Below, piece after piece: positions 45,389 to 54,444 of a stretch of 56,538 nucleotides of DNA. The notes beneath the pieces are model-generated. The model saw nothing but the letters and a program-made list of their open reading frames with translations, made no database searches and was not told where the DNA came from. Where the stretch lies: assembly GCA_030429175.1 (NCBI GenBank), contig JAUIDD010000013.1:1-56538 (forward strand), read 5' to 3'. The DNA comes from Gammaproteobacteria bacterium. GTDB taxonomy: Bacteria; Pseudomonadota; Gammaproteobacteria; Coxiellales; Coxiellaceae. A program made the translations under genes and the position numbers. Each line of letters starts with the position of its first letter. Positions within the stretch are counted from its first letter, which is position 1.

Positions 45389-46832
45389 GTCTTTTGTTAT
45401 TTTTATAGCTTAATTTTTTCAGTTCAGCCGCGGCTTTACCAGGCGATAACACAATTAAAATATTTTGGCTTAAACGCATAAAGTCCGCACGAAAGTGCAC
45501 TGAACTTTTTAGTACGAGTATATTGTATTGGATGGGATCAAGGCCAAGATGAGTGAAGATAGCGCGATCAGCGGCTTGCATTTTTTGACTAGCAATAATT
45601 GCTTCCACACCATTACAGATAACATGAGCGGTCTTGCCGATATCGATATGAAAGCCTTCATAGTATGAGCCGGGTGTCGCATCAAATTTACCGTCAGATA
45701 ACCCTAACACTTTAAAGCAGCCATGAAAGGGTGTGCCAACGCTGCCTGCAGATTTCTCGCCAAGCTGTAAATCAATTTTAGCACCAATACCTGCTTGGTG
45801 GGCAAGCTGTGCTGATTGAGGATCTATAATTAAAGCAACTATTACACTTTTGGTGCGATGCTCAATTAAACATTTAAAAATGCCCATGGTATCTGATGTG
45901 CCACCAGCACCAGAATTATCTTGGGTATCAGCGAAAATTATTGGATGGCAATTGATAGTAGCGGCTTTCTCAATTGCTTGTGCAGGGGTATAAAATGCCA
46001 CATGAAAATCACACTCGTGATGATTTAATAAATCGAGCACTTGATCGGCAATTTTATCTGCTTGTTGTTGTGTATTCGCATATACCGCAACACTGGGTCC
46101 TGCATCTTTAATATCAGCTAAAGCAAATCCTGGCGCGAGGCTAATCATTACATTATGTTGTTTTTCAATGAGTGCTATTTCTTGATAAATCGATTTTAAA
46201 GGTTCAATCAATGTGCATTGCGCATTTAAACCCATCATAAAGTGTGTTTGGCGTAATGCTCTAAAGGGTAATAGCTTTGAAAAAGTAATGGCCGCATTAA
46301 CACCTGTATCGAACATATCAATATGTGGATAGGTTTTATAGATACACATCGCGCTGCTATATTGCAGCATATCTTGAGTGAGGTTAGCATGAAAGTCAAG
46401 TGCAATCACAATTGGCAGTGCATTACCAACAATATTACGAATACGTTTGAGCAGCTCACCTTCACCATCATCGATATGGTCTGCAACCATCGCACCATGC
46501 AAATCTAAAAATATGCCATCAATATCGGGATTCGCCTTAATGTCAGCTAATAACAGTGCAACAATATGCTCGTAAGCAGCACGCGTGACTTTGCCAGACG
46601 GAGATGCTGATGCCCACACACTCGGTATACATTCGAAGTGATATTGATCTTTACTGCTCAAAAAACCTGAAATAGGAATATTACAGTGTTCGCTAAAGTT
46701 CTCAAAAATTTGTTGATGGCGTGAAAGACCTGGCCATTCATCATGAATTTCAAATTCTTTTAAGGTAGTCGGTACGGGTGAGAATGTATTGGTTTCATGC
46801 AAAAATCCACCGATTAAAATTTTTTGCGTCAT
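45375..46832 (-). CDS. M81-family metallopeptidase (MlrC-like)
   Basis: The 485-aa protein is an MlrC/M81 metallopeptidase. Conserved stretches are IGGFLHETNTFSPVPT (N-terminal His/Glu metal site), DGIFLDLHGAMVADHIDDGE (about residues 104-123), VIALDFHANLTQDML and YKTYPHIDMFDTGVNAA. MlrC cleaves linearised microcystin peptides, but members occur widely beside amine and amide catabolic genes. Here a gamma-glutamyl amide hydrolase role, releasing glutamate at the end of the pathway, would fit; that is inference. Its start shares a base with the ADH stop, and it overlaps the permease gene. Confidence 0.88.
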   Translation of the reverse strand: MTQKILIGGFLHETNTFSPVPTTLKEFEIHDEWPGLSRHQQIFENFSEHCNIPISGFLSSKDQYHFECIPSVWASASPSGKVTRAAYEHIVALLLADIKANPDIDGIFLDLHGAMVADHIDDGEGELLKRIRNIVGNALPIVIALDFHANLTQDMLQYSSAMCIYKTYPHIDMFDTGVNAAITFSKLLPFRALRQTHFMMGLNAQCTLIEPLKSIYQEIALIEKQHNVMISLAPGFALADIKDAGPSVAVYANTQQQADKIADQVLDLLNHHECDFHVAFYTPAQAIEKAATINCHPIIFADTQDNSGAGGTSDTMGIFKCLIEHRTKSVIVALIIDPQSAQLAHQAGIGAKIDLQLGEKSAGSVGTPFHGCFKVLGLSDGKFDATPGSYYEGFHIDIGKTAHVICNGVEAIIASQKMQAADRAIFTHLGLDPIQYNILVLKSSVHFRADFMRLSQNILIVLSPGKAAAELKKLSYKNNKRHVIN

Positions 46833-47983
46833 TATGCGGTCACCCTGCCATAGAGCGCATTTAAAAATAAAGTTTTAAAGTCATCTGCACTACAAGGACG
46901 TGGATTGCCACTGGTTGATGGATCTTGTAAAGCTTGTGCAACAATTAATTCAAGTTTGGATTCATCAACTCCTTGAGAGGCTAAATCCATTGGAATATTA
47001 AATTGATGGTTTAACTCAACCAGCCAATCAATCAGTGCATCGGCATCACTCAGCTCTACATAATGTGCCAGTTTATCAAGACGTTTTTTAATGACACTTT
47101 TATTAAATTGCAATACATACGGCATAAATACTGCATTTAATAGACCGTGATGCAAATCATATATAGCGCCAATAGGGTGTGACAGCGAGTGTACCGCACC
47201 TAAGCCTTTTTGAAAGGCAGTAGCACCCATTATCGAGGCAGCCATCATGTTGCTACGTGCATCAAGATTCGTCCCATCTTTTACAGCAATTGGTAGCCAC
47301 TGTTTTACAAGACGTATGCCCTCCATTGCAATGCCATCAGCCATCGGATGAAAGCCTTCAACACAATATGCTTCTAAATTATGTGCCAGTGCATCCATAC
47401 CTGTTGCTGCAGTTAAGTGTGGTGGTAAACCGACAGTAAGCTCTGGGTCGGCAATTACCATGTTTGGCATCATGTGTGGGTGAAAGATAAAACGCTTAGC
47501 ATGTTGTATTTCATCGATAATTACAGCAGCACGGCCGACTTCTGAGCCGGTGCCCGAGGTTGTTGGAATAGCAATCAAGGGTGCAAAGCGCTCGCTATTT
47601 AATTTTTTAAAGTTATCACCCACATCTTCATACGCCCATAAGTCTTCACTCTGCCCAATCATTAAAGCAATTGTTTTAGCGCTATCGAGTGCACTGCCAC
47701 CACCAATCGCAATCACGCCATCACAGCCATTTTTTTCGAAGCAGCTAACACCGTCTTCCACATTTTGTTTAACTGGATTTGGTTTAATGTCGGTAAAAAC
47801 AGTATATTTTTTTAAATGTTTTGTCAGTGATTTAAATAAGAGGAGTTGCGCTAAATTGGGATCACTAACGACTAAAGGGTGCTGTATACCTAGCTCATGA
47901 CTTGCTTCCATAATTTCATTAATGCGCCCACAACCAAAGCGAATTTGTGTGGGGTAATTCCAGTTTGCAGTGTATGTATTCAT
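46832..47983 (-). CDS. Iron-containing alcohol dehydrogenase
   Basis: The 383-aa group III alcohol dehydrogenase has the NAD-binding region DGVIAIGGGSALDSAKTIAL (about residues 89-108) and APLIAIPTTSGTGSEVGRAA. The metal site is MDALAHNLEAYCVEG (His) and GAVHSLSHPIGAIYDLHHG (His, His). The substrate is probably the hydroxyl of the glutamylated amino alcohol, giving an aldehyde for the neighbouring ALDH. It starts 9 nt after the ALDH gene and its end overlaps the M81 start. Confidence 0.94.
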   Translation of the reverse strand: MNTYTANWNYPTQIRFGCGRINEIMEASHELGIQHPLVVSDPNLAQLLLFKSLTKHLKKYTVFTDIKPNPVKQNVEDGVSCFEKNGCDGVIAIGGGSALDSAKTIALMIGQSEDLWAYEDVGDNFKKLNSERFAPLIAIPTTSGTGSEVGRAAVIIDEIQHAKRFIFHPHMMPNMVIADPELTVGLPPHLTAATGMDALAHNLEAYCVEGFHPMADGIAMEGIRLVKQWLPIAVKDGTNLDARSNMMAASIMGATAFQKGLGAVHSLSHPIGAIYDLHHGLLNAVFMPYVLQFNKSVIKKRLDKLAHYVELSDADALIDWLVELNHQFNIPMDLASQGVDESKLELIVAQALQDPSTSGNPRPCSADDFKTLFLNALYGRVTA

Positions 47984-47992
47984 AAATATTCC

Positions 47993-49363
47993 TTAATTAA
48001 TATTAAATCCTTTCGCCCGAGTGAGCTGCTCAAAACCCAATTGCGATAGGCTATAGCCGCGCCCAGTATCTTTAACACCAGTCCAGGGTAGCGCTGGGTC
48101 AAGATAATCACAGCGGTTGATAAAAACGGTTCCAGTCTCGATGTGTCTGCCAAGTGCAATACCAGCATCGCGGTCTTGTGTCCATATTGATGCTGTTAGT
48201 CCGTAGGCGGAGTCGTTCATCAGTTCGAGTGCTGTAGCATCACTGTCGACAGCCATAATACCAACTGCTGGGCCAAAAGTTTCTTCCTGCATAAGTCGCA
48301 TACTATGATCGACATTATAGAGGACATGTGGTTGTAAATATTGTTTACCTAGTTTGCTTTCAATAGACGGCTTACTAAAAGAAATCGCACCATTTTTTTT
48401 AGCTGATTCAATTTGTGATTGGATGAAAGCGGCGTGACTAACGCGTACTACTGGTCCTAAATTAGTATCAGTATCGGTTGGATTACCGAGTTTATAATTA
48501 CGTGTGCGTTCGATAAACCCTTCTAAAAAAGTATCATAAATAGTTTTATCCACATAGATGCGCTCGATCCCACAACAAGATTGTCCTGAATTAAAAAAAG
48601 CACCATCAACTAAATTATCAAGTGTGTTTTCTAAATCACAGTCAGCACGAACATAAGCAGGGTCTTTGCCACCAAGTTCTAACGAGACTGGAATAAAACG
48701 TTTACTAGCTGCCTGTTGAATCTTATGTCCACCTTCAACTGATCCAGTAAAGGCGACATAATCAATGCTTGAATGTTGAATCAATTTTTCAGTATTGTTA
48801 TGAGTGAGATGTAAATACTGAAAAACACCTTGTGGTAAGTTTGCAAACTCAAATGCAGCAGCAAAGCGCTCAGCACAAAGTGGTGTTTGAGTCGCATGTT
48901 TTAAGATCACAGTATTGCCAGCCAGTAGGGCAGGTATAATTGTATTAATGGCAGTAAGGTAGGGATAATTCCACGGTGCAATTACAAAAACACAACCGAG
49001 TGGATCACGAGTTATAAAGCGTTCATTTGGATTGCGTCTAAGCGGTGTGCGATCAGCTAAACAATCACTGGCGATGTCAATCATGTATTTTGAACGCTCA
49101 CATAAGCCTCTTATTTCGCCGCCTACTTGACTGATGGGGCGTCCCATTTGCCAAGTCAGTTCTTCGCCAATTTCAGCTTGATATTGTTTAAAGTAATCGA
49201 GTGCGTTGCGACAGTAATTGATACGTTGTTCGAGTGTGGTTTGACGCCATGCTTTTTGAGCGCGTTGGCTATTCATAACTGCTGTCTCTATTGCAGCTGC
49301 ATCTGCATAATTACGTGTGACATAGACGGTACCATCGACTGGTGTGATCACTTCAAGGCCCAT
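47993..49363 (-). CDS. Aldehyde dehydrogenase of the amine-utilisation cluster
   Basis: The 456-aa NAD(P) aldehyde dehydrogenase is of succinate-semialdehyde-dehydrogenase-like length. Seen: FVIAPWNYPYLTAINTIIPA, FTGSVEGGHKIQQAAS, general base Glu in SLELGGKDPAYVRADC, and the nucleophile in FFNSGQSCCGIERIYVD (two adjacent cysteines, about residue 260). It starts 1 nt after the glutamine-synthetase-like stop and is followed 9 nt later by the iron ADH. Oxidation of a gamma-glutamylamino aldehyde to the acid is the expected step. Confidence 0.93.
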   Translation of the reverse strand: MGLEVITPVDGTVYVTRNYADAAAIETAVMNSQRAQKAWRQTTLEQRINYCRNALDYFKQYQAEIGEELTWQMGRPISQVGGEIRGLCERSKYMIDIASDCLADRTPLRRNPNERFITRDPLGCVFVIAPWNYPYLTAINTIIPALLAGNTVILKHATQTPLCAERFAAAFEFANLPQGVFQYLHLTHNNTEKLIQHSSIDYVAFTGSVEGGHKIQQAASKRFIPVSLELGGKDPAYVRADCDLENTLDNLVDGAFFNSGQSCCGIERIYVDKTIYDTFLEGFIERTRNYKLGNPTDTDTNLGPVVRVSHAAFIQSQIESAKKNGAISFSKPSIESKLGKQYLQPHVLYNVDHSMRLMQEETFGPAVGIMAVDSDATALELMNDSAYGLTASIWTQDRDAGIALGRHIETGTVFINRCDYLDPALPWTGVKDTGRGYSLSQLGFEQLTRAKGFNIN

Positions 49364-49364
49364 A

Positions 49365-50705
49365 TTAAATTACCTCAAAATAACGTTTTAATTGCCAATC
49401 TGTGACAGCTGCTTGATAGCTATTTGCCTCCCAATGACGTGTTTGACAATAATCCTCAATAAACCGATTCCCAAATATTTCACGTGCATAACCTGATTGT
49501 GATAATGCGTCAGCTGCTTGGTGTAGTGTCGTGGGTAATGCAAGTGCTTGATGGTTTTGCGTATAAGCATTACCACTAACAGGTTCACCAAGTTTAAGTT
49601 CGTTTTCGATACCGTATAAGCCAGATATCAATGCAGCAGCCATAGCAAGATGTGGATTGGCATCAGCACCGGGGACGCGATATTCAACACGTATAGCATC
49701 TTCATTACCGGAGATAACACGTAACGCAGTGGTACGATTATCAATACCCCAAGTGGCACTAGTTGGTGCCCAGTGGCCTGGTACGAGTCGTGCAAAAGAA
49801 TTTACGTTCGGTGTAGACAGTGCTAATAACTCAGGCATTAACGCTTGTTGGCCTGCGACAAATTGACACATGATTTTGCTCATATGATGTGGTGCATTTT
49901 TATCATAGAATGCCGATTTTTTCTGAAGATCATATAAAGACAGGTGAATATGACCACCATGACCTTGTTGCTTGACGTTGCACTTTGCCATAAAGGTTGG
50001 TACTAAAAAATGTTCATGTAAAATCGCTTTTGTAAATAGTTTAAAAAGACCTGCTTTATCGGCAGCTGGCATAATTTCATCATAGGCGATTGCGGCTTCT
50101 AATACACCAGGGCCAATTTCAGTATGGATACATTCAAGCGCAACATTGGCCTCAGATAATTGTTTTAACAAATCATCATAAACGAGCTGCGTTTGGTTAC
50201 TGCGTTGTAATGAGTAACCAAAGTTACCAGGTGTTAGTGGCGTTAAATGAGTAAAACGTTTTTCTTGGAGAGAGTCTGAAGTTTCTTGAAAAACAGAAAA
50301 TTCAAATTCCATCGCCGCGAGTGCTTGGAAACCCATTGATTTGGCTTTTTCAATGGCGTGGCGCAAAACAACGCGTGAACTAATAATGTTATGTTGTGGT
50401 TCAAACTCACATAAGAAAAAAGCTGACTCTGGTTCCCACGGTAAAATACGCATGGTTTCAGGGACGATGCGCAAACGTGCATCTGGATAACCACTATGCC
50501 AACCGGTAAAATGCATATTGTCGATTAATTGATCATCGTAATCCAGGCCAATAATGACATCACAAAACCCCATGCCTGATTCAAGGCATTTTAGAAATTT
50601 TTTCTGTGATAAAATTTTGCCACGTAAGATGCCATTAAGGTCGAAGACACCGACTTTAATATATTGAATGTTGTTATCAATGATATATTGACGTGCAGTT
50701 TCCAT
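49365..50705 (-). CDS. Glutamine-synthetase-like gamma-glutamylamide ligase
   Basis: The 446-aa protein belongs to the GS-like ligases (PuuA, GlnA3/GlnA4, IpuC) that attach glutamate to amines. N-terminal beta-grasp: VGVFDLNGILRGKILSQKKF and FCDVIIGLDYDDQL. Catalytic domain: ALAAMEFEFSVFQ (Glu metal ligand), KQQGHGGHIHLSLYDLQ, and the nucleotide/glutamate site NRTTALRVISGNEDAIRVEYRV (about 323-344). No adenylylation-loop Tyr region of true GlnA is evident. ATG 50705 follows AAGGAAC; the longer frame to 50765 would start upstream of the promoter. First gene of the cluster. The amine substrate is inferred to be ethanolamine-like from the permease. Confidence 0.92.
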   Translation of the reverse strand: METARQYIIDNNIQYIKVGVFDLNGILRGKILSQKKFLKCLESGMGFCDVIIGLDYDDQLIDNMHFTGWHSGYPDARLRIVPETMRILPWEPESAFFLCEFEPQHNIISSRVVLRHAIEKAKSMGFQALAAMEFEFSVFQETSDSLQEKRFTHLTPLTPGNFGYSLQRSNQTQLVYDDLLKQLSEANVALECIHTEIGPGVLEAAIAYDEIMPAADKAGLFKLFTKAILHEHFLVPTFMAKCNVKQQGHGGHIHLSLYDLQKKSAFYDKNAPHHMSKIMCQFVAGQQALMPELLALSTPNVNSFARLVPGHWAPTSATWGIDNRTTALRVISGNEDAIRVEYRVPGADANPHLAMAAALISGLYGIENELKLGEPVSGNAYTQNHQALALPTTLHQAADALSQSGYAREIFGNRFIEDYCQTRHWEANSYQAAVTDWQLKRYFEVI

Positions 50706-50736
50706 GATAGTGTTCCTTGTGTATAAACTGCTTGCC

Positions 50737-50765
50737 AGTATTGGTTTAAACCACTGATGTGTCAA
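50737..50765 (-). promoter_or_regulatory. Promoter of the amine operon with 12-bp palindromic operator in the spacer
   Basis: On the minus strand a perfect -35 TTGACA (50765-50760), a 17-bp spacer and -10 AATACT (50742-50737). The spacer contains the perfect palindrome TGGTTTAAACCA (50742-50753 in plus coordinates), ideally placed for a repressor. Start would be near 50730, giving a 25-nt leader. A second inverted repeat, TGTGC-N6-GCACA, lies upstream at 50785-50800 and may bind another regulator or serve the divergent ubiC. Confidence 0.7.
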
Positions 50766-50867
50766 GGTCTTGCGCTGGTAATTTTGTGCCTAATTGCACA
50801 TTTTAATTGCTTTTTAGAGTACCACTGATTAGCATGTCAGCTCATTTCACTAATAAGGTCTTTTGCC

Positions 50868-51416
50868 GTGTCGTGGAGTACCAATATAGCTGATATTTGC
50901 GCTGATCTCTCGCCGATGGCGATCGCTTGGATGTTAAAGCCCTATAACTTGTCTGATGCGTTGTCGCAAGTGTGTATGCATTTATCTGTTCAGGTTTTGT
51001 TTCAAGGTATGAGCGACTATCACGATGATGAGGCACAAGCCTTACAGATTCAAGGTCAAACGCGCTGCTATGTGCGGCAAGTTTTTTTGAAAGGGGATGG
51101 TGTACCATTTTGTTTTGCGCGCATCGTCGTACCACAGCACACATACCATCAATATCAATCACAGTTTTCAACACTTAATGATCAGTTTCTTGGTAATACA
51201 TTATTATATTCAAATGCCACCACAAGACGTGATCCTTTTGAGTATGCGTATATATCACAAGCGCATCCTTATACACAATATCTCGAAAACACGCATCCAT
51301 TAGGCGCGCGTCGCTCAGTATTTTATATGGATGGTCAATTTCCATTATTAGTGTCAGAAGTGTTTTTAGAAACAATTCCCGAATATAAAGAAGCAAAGGA
51401 GGTCAATTGTGCCTAA
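50868..51416 (+). CDS. ubiC: Chorismate lyase-family protein (UbiC-like)
   Basis: The 182-aa protein fits chorismate--pyruvate lyase, which makes 4-hydroxybenzoate for ubiquinone. The core RCYVRQVFLKGDGVPFCFAR aligns with the E. coli pattern of W-x-R-E-x-x-L-x-x-D-G-x-P-x-x-x-A-R. ARIVVPQHTY, FLGNTLLYSNATTRRDPFEY, LGARRSVFYMDGQFPLLVSE and the final VFLE (catalytic Glu region) follow. GTG 50868 has AAGG about 9 nt upstream. Related UTRA domains of GntR regulators share the fold, but there is no DNA-binding domain here. It overlaps queC by 8 nt. Confidence 0.85.
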   Translation: MSWSTNIADICADLSPMAIAWMLKPYNLSDALSQVCMHLSVQVLFQGMSDYHDDEAQALQIQGQTRCYVRQVFLKGDGVPFCFARIVVPQHTYHQYQSQFSTLNDQFLGNTLLYSNATTRRDPFEYAYISQAHPYTQYLENTHPLGARRSVFYMDGQFPLLVSEVFLETIPEYKEAKEVNCA

Positions 51417-52068
51417 AAAAGCAATAGTCGTACATTCAGGTGGTATGGATTCTTCACTGTGTTTGGCATTAGCAATTGATGCATTTGGTCGAGATCAGGT
51501 GTTAAGTATGTCGTTTAGTTATCAGCAGCGTCATAGTGCAGAACTTAAAGCTGCGACAAAAATTTGTAAAGACTGGCAGGTAGATCATATCGAAGTGCCG
51601 ATTACTTTTTTAAATGATTTAACTTCAAATGCATTGACCCAGTCAGATATGAAAATTGAACATACCCAAGGTGAGGCACCAAATACATTGGTCGTCGGGC
51701 GCAACGGTTTAATGGCACGTCTTGCTGCGATTCGTGCTTATGGGCTTGGTGCAAACTATATTTATATGGGTGTGATTGGTGTCGATACAGCAAACTCAGG
51801 TTACCGTGATTGCAGTCGTGAGTATATGGATTTAATGCAACAAATACTGCGAATCGATCTCGATAATCCCAAATTTGAAATTCGTACCCCCTTGATGGAA
51901 ATGATTAAAGCAGAAACCATGGCACTAGGTGATAAACTAGGCATACTCGACTATTTGATCGAAAACACAATTTCATGCTACGAAGGTCTGCCTAAACGTG
52001 GCTGCGAAAAGTGCCCTGCGTGTTTGTTACGTAATGAGGGGATTGATGCATATTTTGCATCTAAATAA
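51409..52068 (+). CDS. queC: 7-cyano-7-deazaguanine synthase
   Basis: This 219-aa ATP-dependent enzyme makes preQ0, the precursor of queuosine in tRNA. The PP-loop is VVHSGGMDSSLCLALAID (residues about 7-24). VVGRNGLMARLAAIRA and GVIGVDTANSGYRDCSREYM are QueC hallmarks. The C-terminal zinc site is SCYEGLPKRGCEKCPACLLR (four cysteines). GTG 51409 follows AAAGGAGG, a full-strength ribosome site, inside the end of ubiC. No other queuosine gene is seen nearby. Confidence 0.97.
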   Translation: MPKKAIVVHSGGMDSSLCLALAIDAFGRDQVLSMSFSYQQRHSAELKAATKICKDWQVDHIEVPITFLNDLTSNALTQSDMKIEHTQGEAPNTLVVGRNGLMARLAAIRAYGLGANYIYMGVIGVDTANSGYRDCSREYMDLMQQILRIDLDNPKFEIRTPLMEMIKAETMALGDKLGILDYLIENTISCYEGLPKRGCEKCPACLLRNEGIDAYFASK

Positions 52069-52110
52069 CGCACCAAAAACATATTAATTTAATGGCTAAA
52101 GGAGTGAGCT

Positions 52111-53535
52111 TTGAATATAAAATCTGATGTTATTATTATTGGTGCAGGAACTGCTGGTTTATCCGCACTCAAAGAAGTAACTAAGATAACCGATGATTTT
52201 TTAGTTGTTGATCCAGGACCTTTAGGTACAACTTGTGCTCGTGTGGGTTGTATGCCATCAAAGGCGTTGATTGAAGCTGCTGATAGCTTCTATCATGCTA
52301 ACCATCAGTTTGCTCAGCAAGGCATTTTAGGTGGTGAGCATTTACAAGTATCTATACCTCAAGTATTTACACGTGTTCGAGAACTTCGCGATTCTTTTAC
52401 AGCAGGTATTATTAAGCGTATTGATAAACTTAAAGACAAGTATCTTCCTGGTCAAGCGCGTTTCATAGCAGCAGATACGATTGTAGTCAATGAGTTAACT
52501 ATTACTGCTAATAGTATTATCATTGCAACGGGATCTTCTCCTAACATGCCCGAAGCGTGGAAAGGATTGGCAGATTGTATACTCACAACAGATACTTTAT
52601 TTGAGCAATCTGACTTACAAAAAAATATAGCTGTTATTGGGGCTGGACCTATTGGGGTTGAATTAGGCCAAGCGCTCAGTCGTTTGGGAATTAATATCAC
52701 GCTTTTTCACTCTAAAGATTTTATAGCCGGGTTGACTGATCCACTTGTAAATAAATATGCGATTTCACTTTTAGAAAAAGAGTTTCAAGTCTGCCTTAAT
52801 GAGCGAGTAGATGTATCGTTAATTGATCATAAGCCAGTGGTTACTTTATCAGATGATAACAAATGTTTTGATCAACTACTTGTTTCTTTAGGGCGACATC
52901 CTAATCTCAATGCATTAGGATTGGATAAAATTGGTGTAGCGTTAGATAAGAATGGTTTACCTGAATATGAGTCACGAACAGGACGAATAAAAAATACAAA
53001 TATTTATTTAGCAGGTGATGTATCAACCCGACATCCTATTTTACATGAAACAGCTGATGAGGGTTATATTGCTGGATATAATTCAGTGAGGTTGGCGGAT
53101 CAATGTTTTGATTTTCGCACATCAATAGAAGTTGTCTTCTCTCAACCTAATATTGCTAAAGTAGGATTATCTTATAAAGCAGTTCAAAGCATCGCACATG
53201 TAATTGGCGAGGCATATTTTGATGATCAGGGACGTGCACGTATGATGGCTAGAAATAGCGGTATATTAAGGATTTATGCGAGTCGTGATTCAAGCCAACT
53301 GTTGGGTGCTGAATTATGTATGCCAAGAGGGGAACATATAGCTCACTTGCTTGCGTGGGCAATCCAGCAAGAATTATCGGTATTTGATTTGTTGCAAATG
53401 CCTTTTTACCATCCAACTATTGAGGAAGGAGTTAGAACAGCTTTGCGTGACATTTTAAAGAAACTTTCATGTGAGGGTTTACGGTTAGATCAGACATTGT
53501 GTGATAGTATTGCGGCAATTGAGTTAATAAAGTAA
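52111..53535 (+). CDS. Dihydrolipoamide dehydrogenase-like flavoprotein
   Basis: The 474-aa FAD/NAD disulfide oxidoreductase has the FAD site VIIIGAGTAGLSALKEV, the redox disulfide GTTCARVGCMPSKALIEA (C-x4-C, about residues 42-47), the NAD site IAVIGAGPIGVELGQAL and the C-terminal active-site pair in MPFYHPTIEEGVRTALRDIL (His-Pro-x-x-Glu). The start is TTG 52111 with AAAGGAG upstream. It is not beside any 2-oxoacid dehydrogenase genes, so it may be a second, specialised lipoamide dehydrogenase or an NAD(P)H-dependent reductase of another disulfide. The unusual CARVGC (versus CLNVGC) marks it as a divergent branch. Confidence 0.9.
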   Translation: MNIKSDVIIIGAGTAGLSALKEVTKITDDFLVVDPGPLGTTCARVGCMPSKALIEAADSFYHANHQFAQQGILGGEHLQVSIPQVFTRVRELRDSFTAGIIKRIDKLKDKYLPGQARFIAADTIVVNELTITANSIIIATGSSPNMPEAWKGLADCILTTDTLFEQSDLQKNIAVIGAGPIGVELGQALSRLGINITLFHSKDFIAGLTDPLVNKYAISLLEKEFQVCLNERVDVSLIDHKPVVTLSDDNKCFDQLLVSLGRHPNLNALGLDKIGVALDKNGLPEYESRTGRIKNTNIYLAGDVSTRHPILHETADEGYIAGYNSVRLADQCFDFRTSIEVVFSQPNIAKVGLSYKAVQSIAHVIGEAYFDDQGRARMMARNSGILRIYASRDSSQLLGAELCMPRGEHIAHLLAWAIQQELSVFDLLQMPFYHPTIEEGVRTALRDILKKLSCEGLRLDQTLCDSIAAIELIK

Positions 53536-53539
53536 CTAG

Positions 53540-53571
53540 GGGCTTGTATCGTTGAACGTGTAAACAAGCCC
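53540..53571. terminator. Candidate bidirectional terminator hairpin
   Basis: GGGCTTGT (53540-53547) pairs with ACAAGCCC (53564-53571) around a 16-nt loop. It lies exactly between the convergent flavoprotein and SDR genes. It lacks a clear U tract, so intrinsic termination is likely weak. Confidence 0.45.
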
Positions 53572-54320
53572 TAATCCTCCTCATGAGGAAAAACATTTAT
53601 TCCTGTGCTTATACCACCATCAACATATAAGGTTTGCCCTGAGGTGTATGCAGCGTCTTTTGAAAGAAAATAGGCGACAGCTACAGCAATTTCGTGAGGA
53701 TCACCAATTCGTCCACATGGAACAAGCCTTTCTAATGACTGGCGTTCTTTGCTGCCAACAGGATTATATTGGTTGAACATTTCAGTGGCGAAGGCACCTG
53801 GTGCAACAACATTTACAGTAATGCCTTTTGGCATCAGTTCAACTGAGAGTGTACGAGAAAGTGATTGAATCGCTCCTTTTGATGCTGAATAGGTATCTCT
53901 TTTATACACGCCTTTAATGGATGTACTTGCAATATTAATAATTCGTCCAGGTAATTTTTTAGGTAATAAACAGTTTGTTAAGTGTTTAGCGAGCTCAATT
54001 GCAACCCAGACATTTAATTCCATTGTTTTTAAAAAGGATTCATGTTGAATATTCTTTGAAAGTTCGGGTATATTGATTGCTGCGTTATGAATAACGCCCC
54101 ATAAATTACCACGTTTTGAAATATCATCAAGAATTAAGGACAATTTATCTCGGTCTAGCAAATCTATTTCGAATAATTCACCGGGGAAATTTCCATCTTT
54201 TGGCTGATTGATATCTAGGCCATACACAAAATAGCCAAGATCAGATAAATGCTTAGAAATTGCGAGGCCAATTCCTGCCGAAGATCCAGTAACGATTACT
54301 CCATTGCGCTTTCCATCCAT
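53571..54320 (-). CDS. Short-chain dehydrogenase/reductase (SDR)
   Basis: The 249-aa classical SDR has the cofactor loop VTGSSAGIGLAISKHLSDLG (TG-x3-GIG, residues about 11-30), an Asp after the second strand (GLDIN) that favours NAD(H), and the HNAAIN loop. Catalytic Ser/Tyr/Lys lie in NIASTSIKGVYKRDTYSASKGAIQ (YSASK, split here as read). AYFLSKDAAYTSGQTLYVDGG closes the fold. The substrate cannot be told. It is convergent with the flavoprotein. Confidence 0.92.
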   Translation of the reverse strand: MDGKRNGVIVTGSSAGIGLAISKHLSDLGYFVYGLDINQPKDGNFPGELFEIDLLDRDKLSLILDDISKRGNLWGVIHNAAINIPELSKNIQHESFLKTMELNVWVAIELAKHLTNCLLPKKLPGRIINIASTSIKGVYKRDTYSASKGAIQSLSRTLSVELMPKGITVNVVAPGAFATEMFNQYNPVGSKERQSLERLVPCGRIGDPHEIAVAVAYFLSKDAAYTSGQTLYVDGGISTGINVFPHEED

Positions 54321-54444
54321 AAGTTTTTCATCCTGAAACTAATAATTTATTAAAGTCTATAAAAACAACCGTTATTTTAAACACCTAGTTATTCACTTTT
54401 TCATGCTGCTGCTAGTACAAACATGGTTAAGTATACTCTAATTC

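Noticed and set aside
50868-51416. GntR-type regulator (UTRA domain) upstream of queC
   Set aside because: UTRA and chorismate lyase share a fold, but there is no helix-turn-helix domain and the R-x-x-L-x-D-G-x-P and C-terminal Glu pattern fits UbiC.
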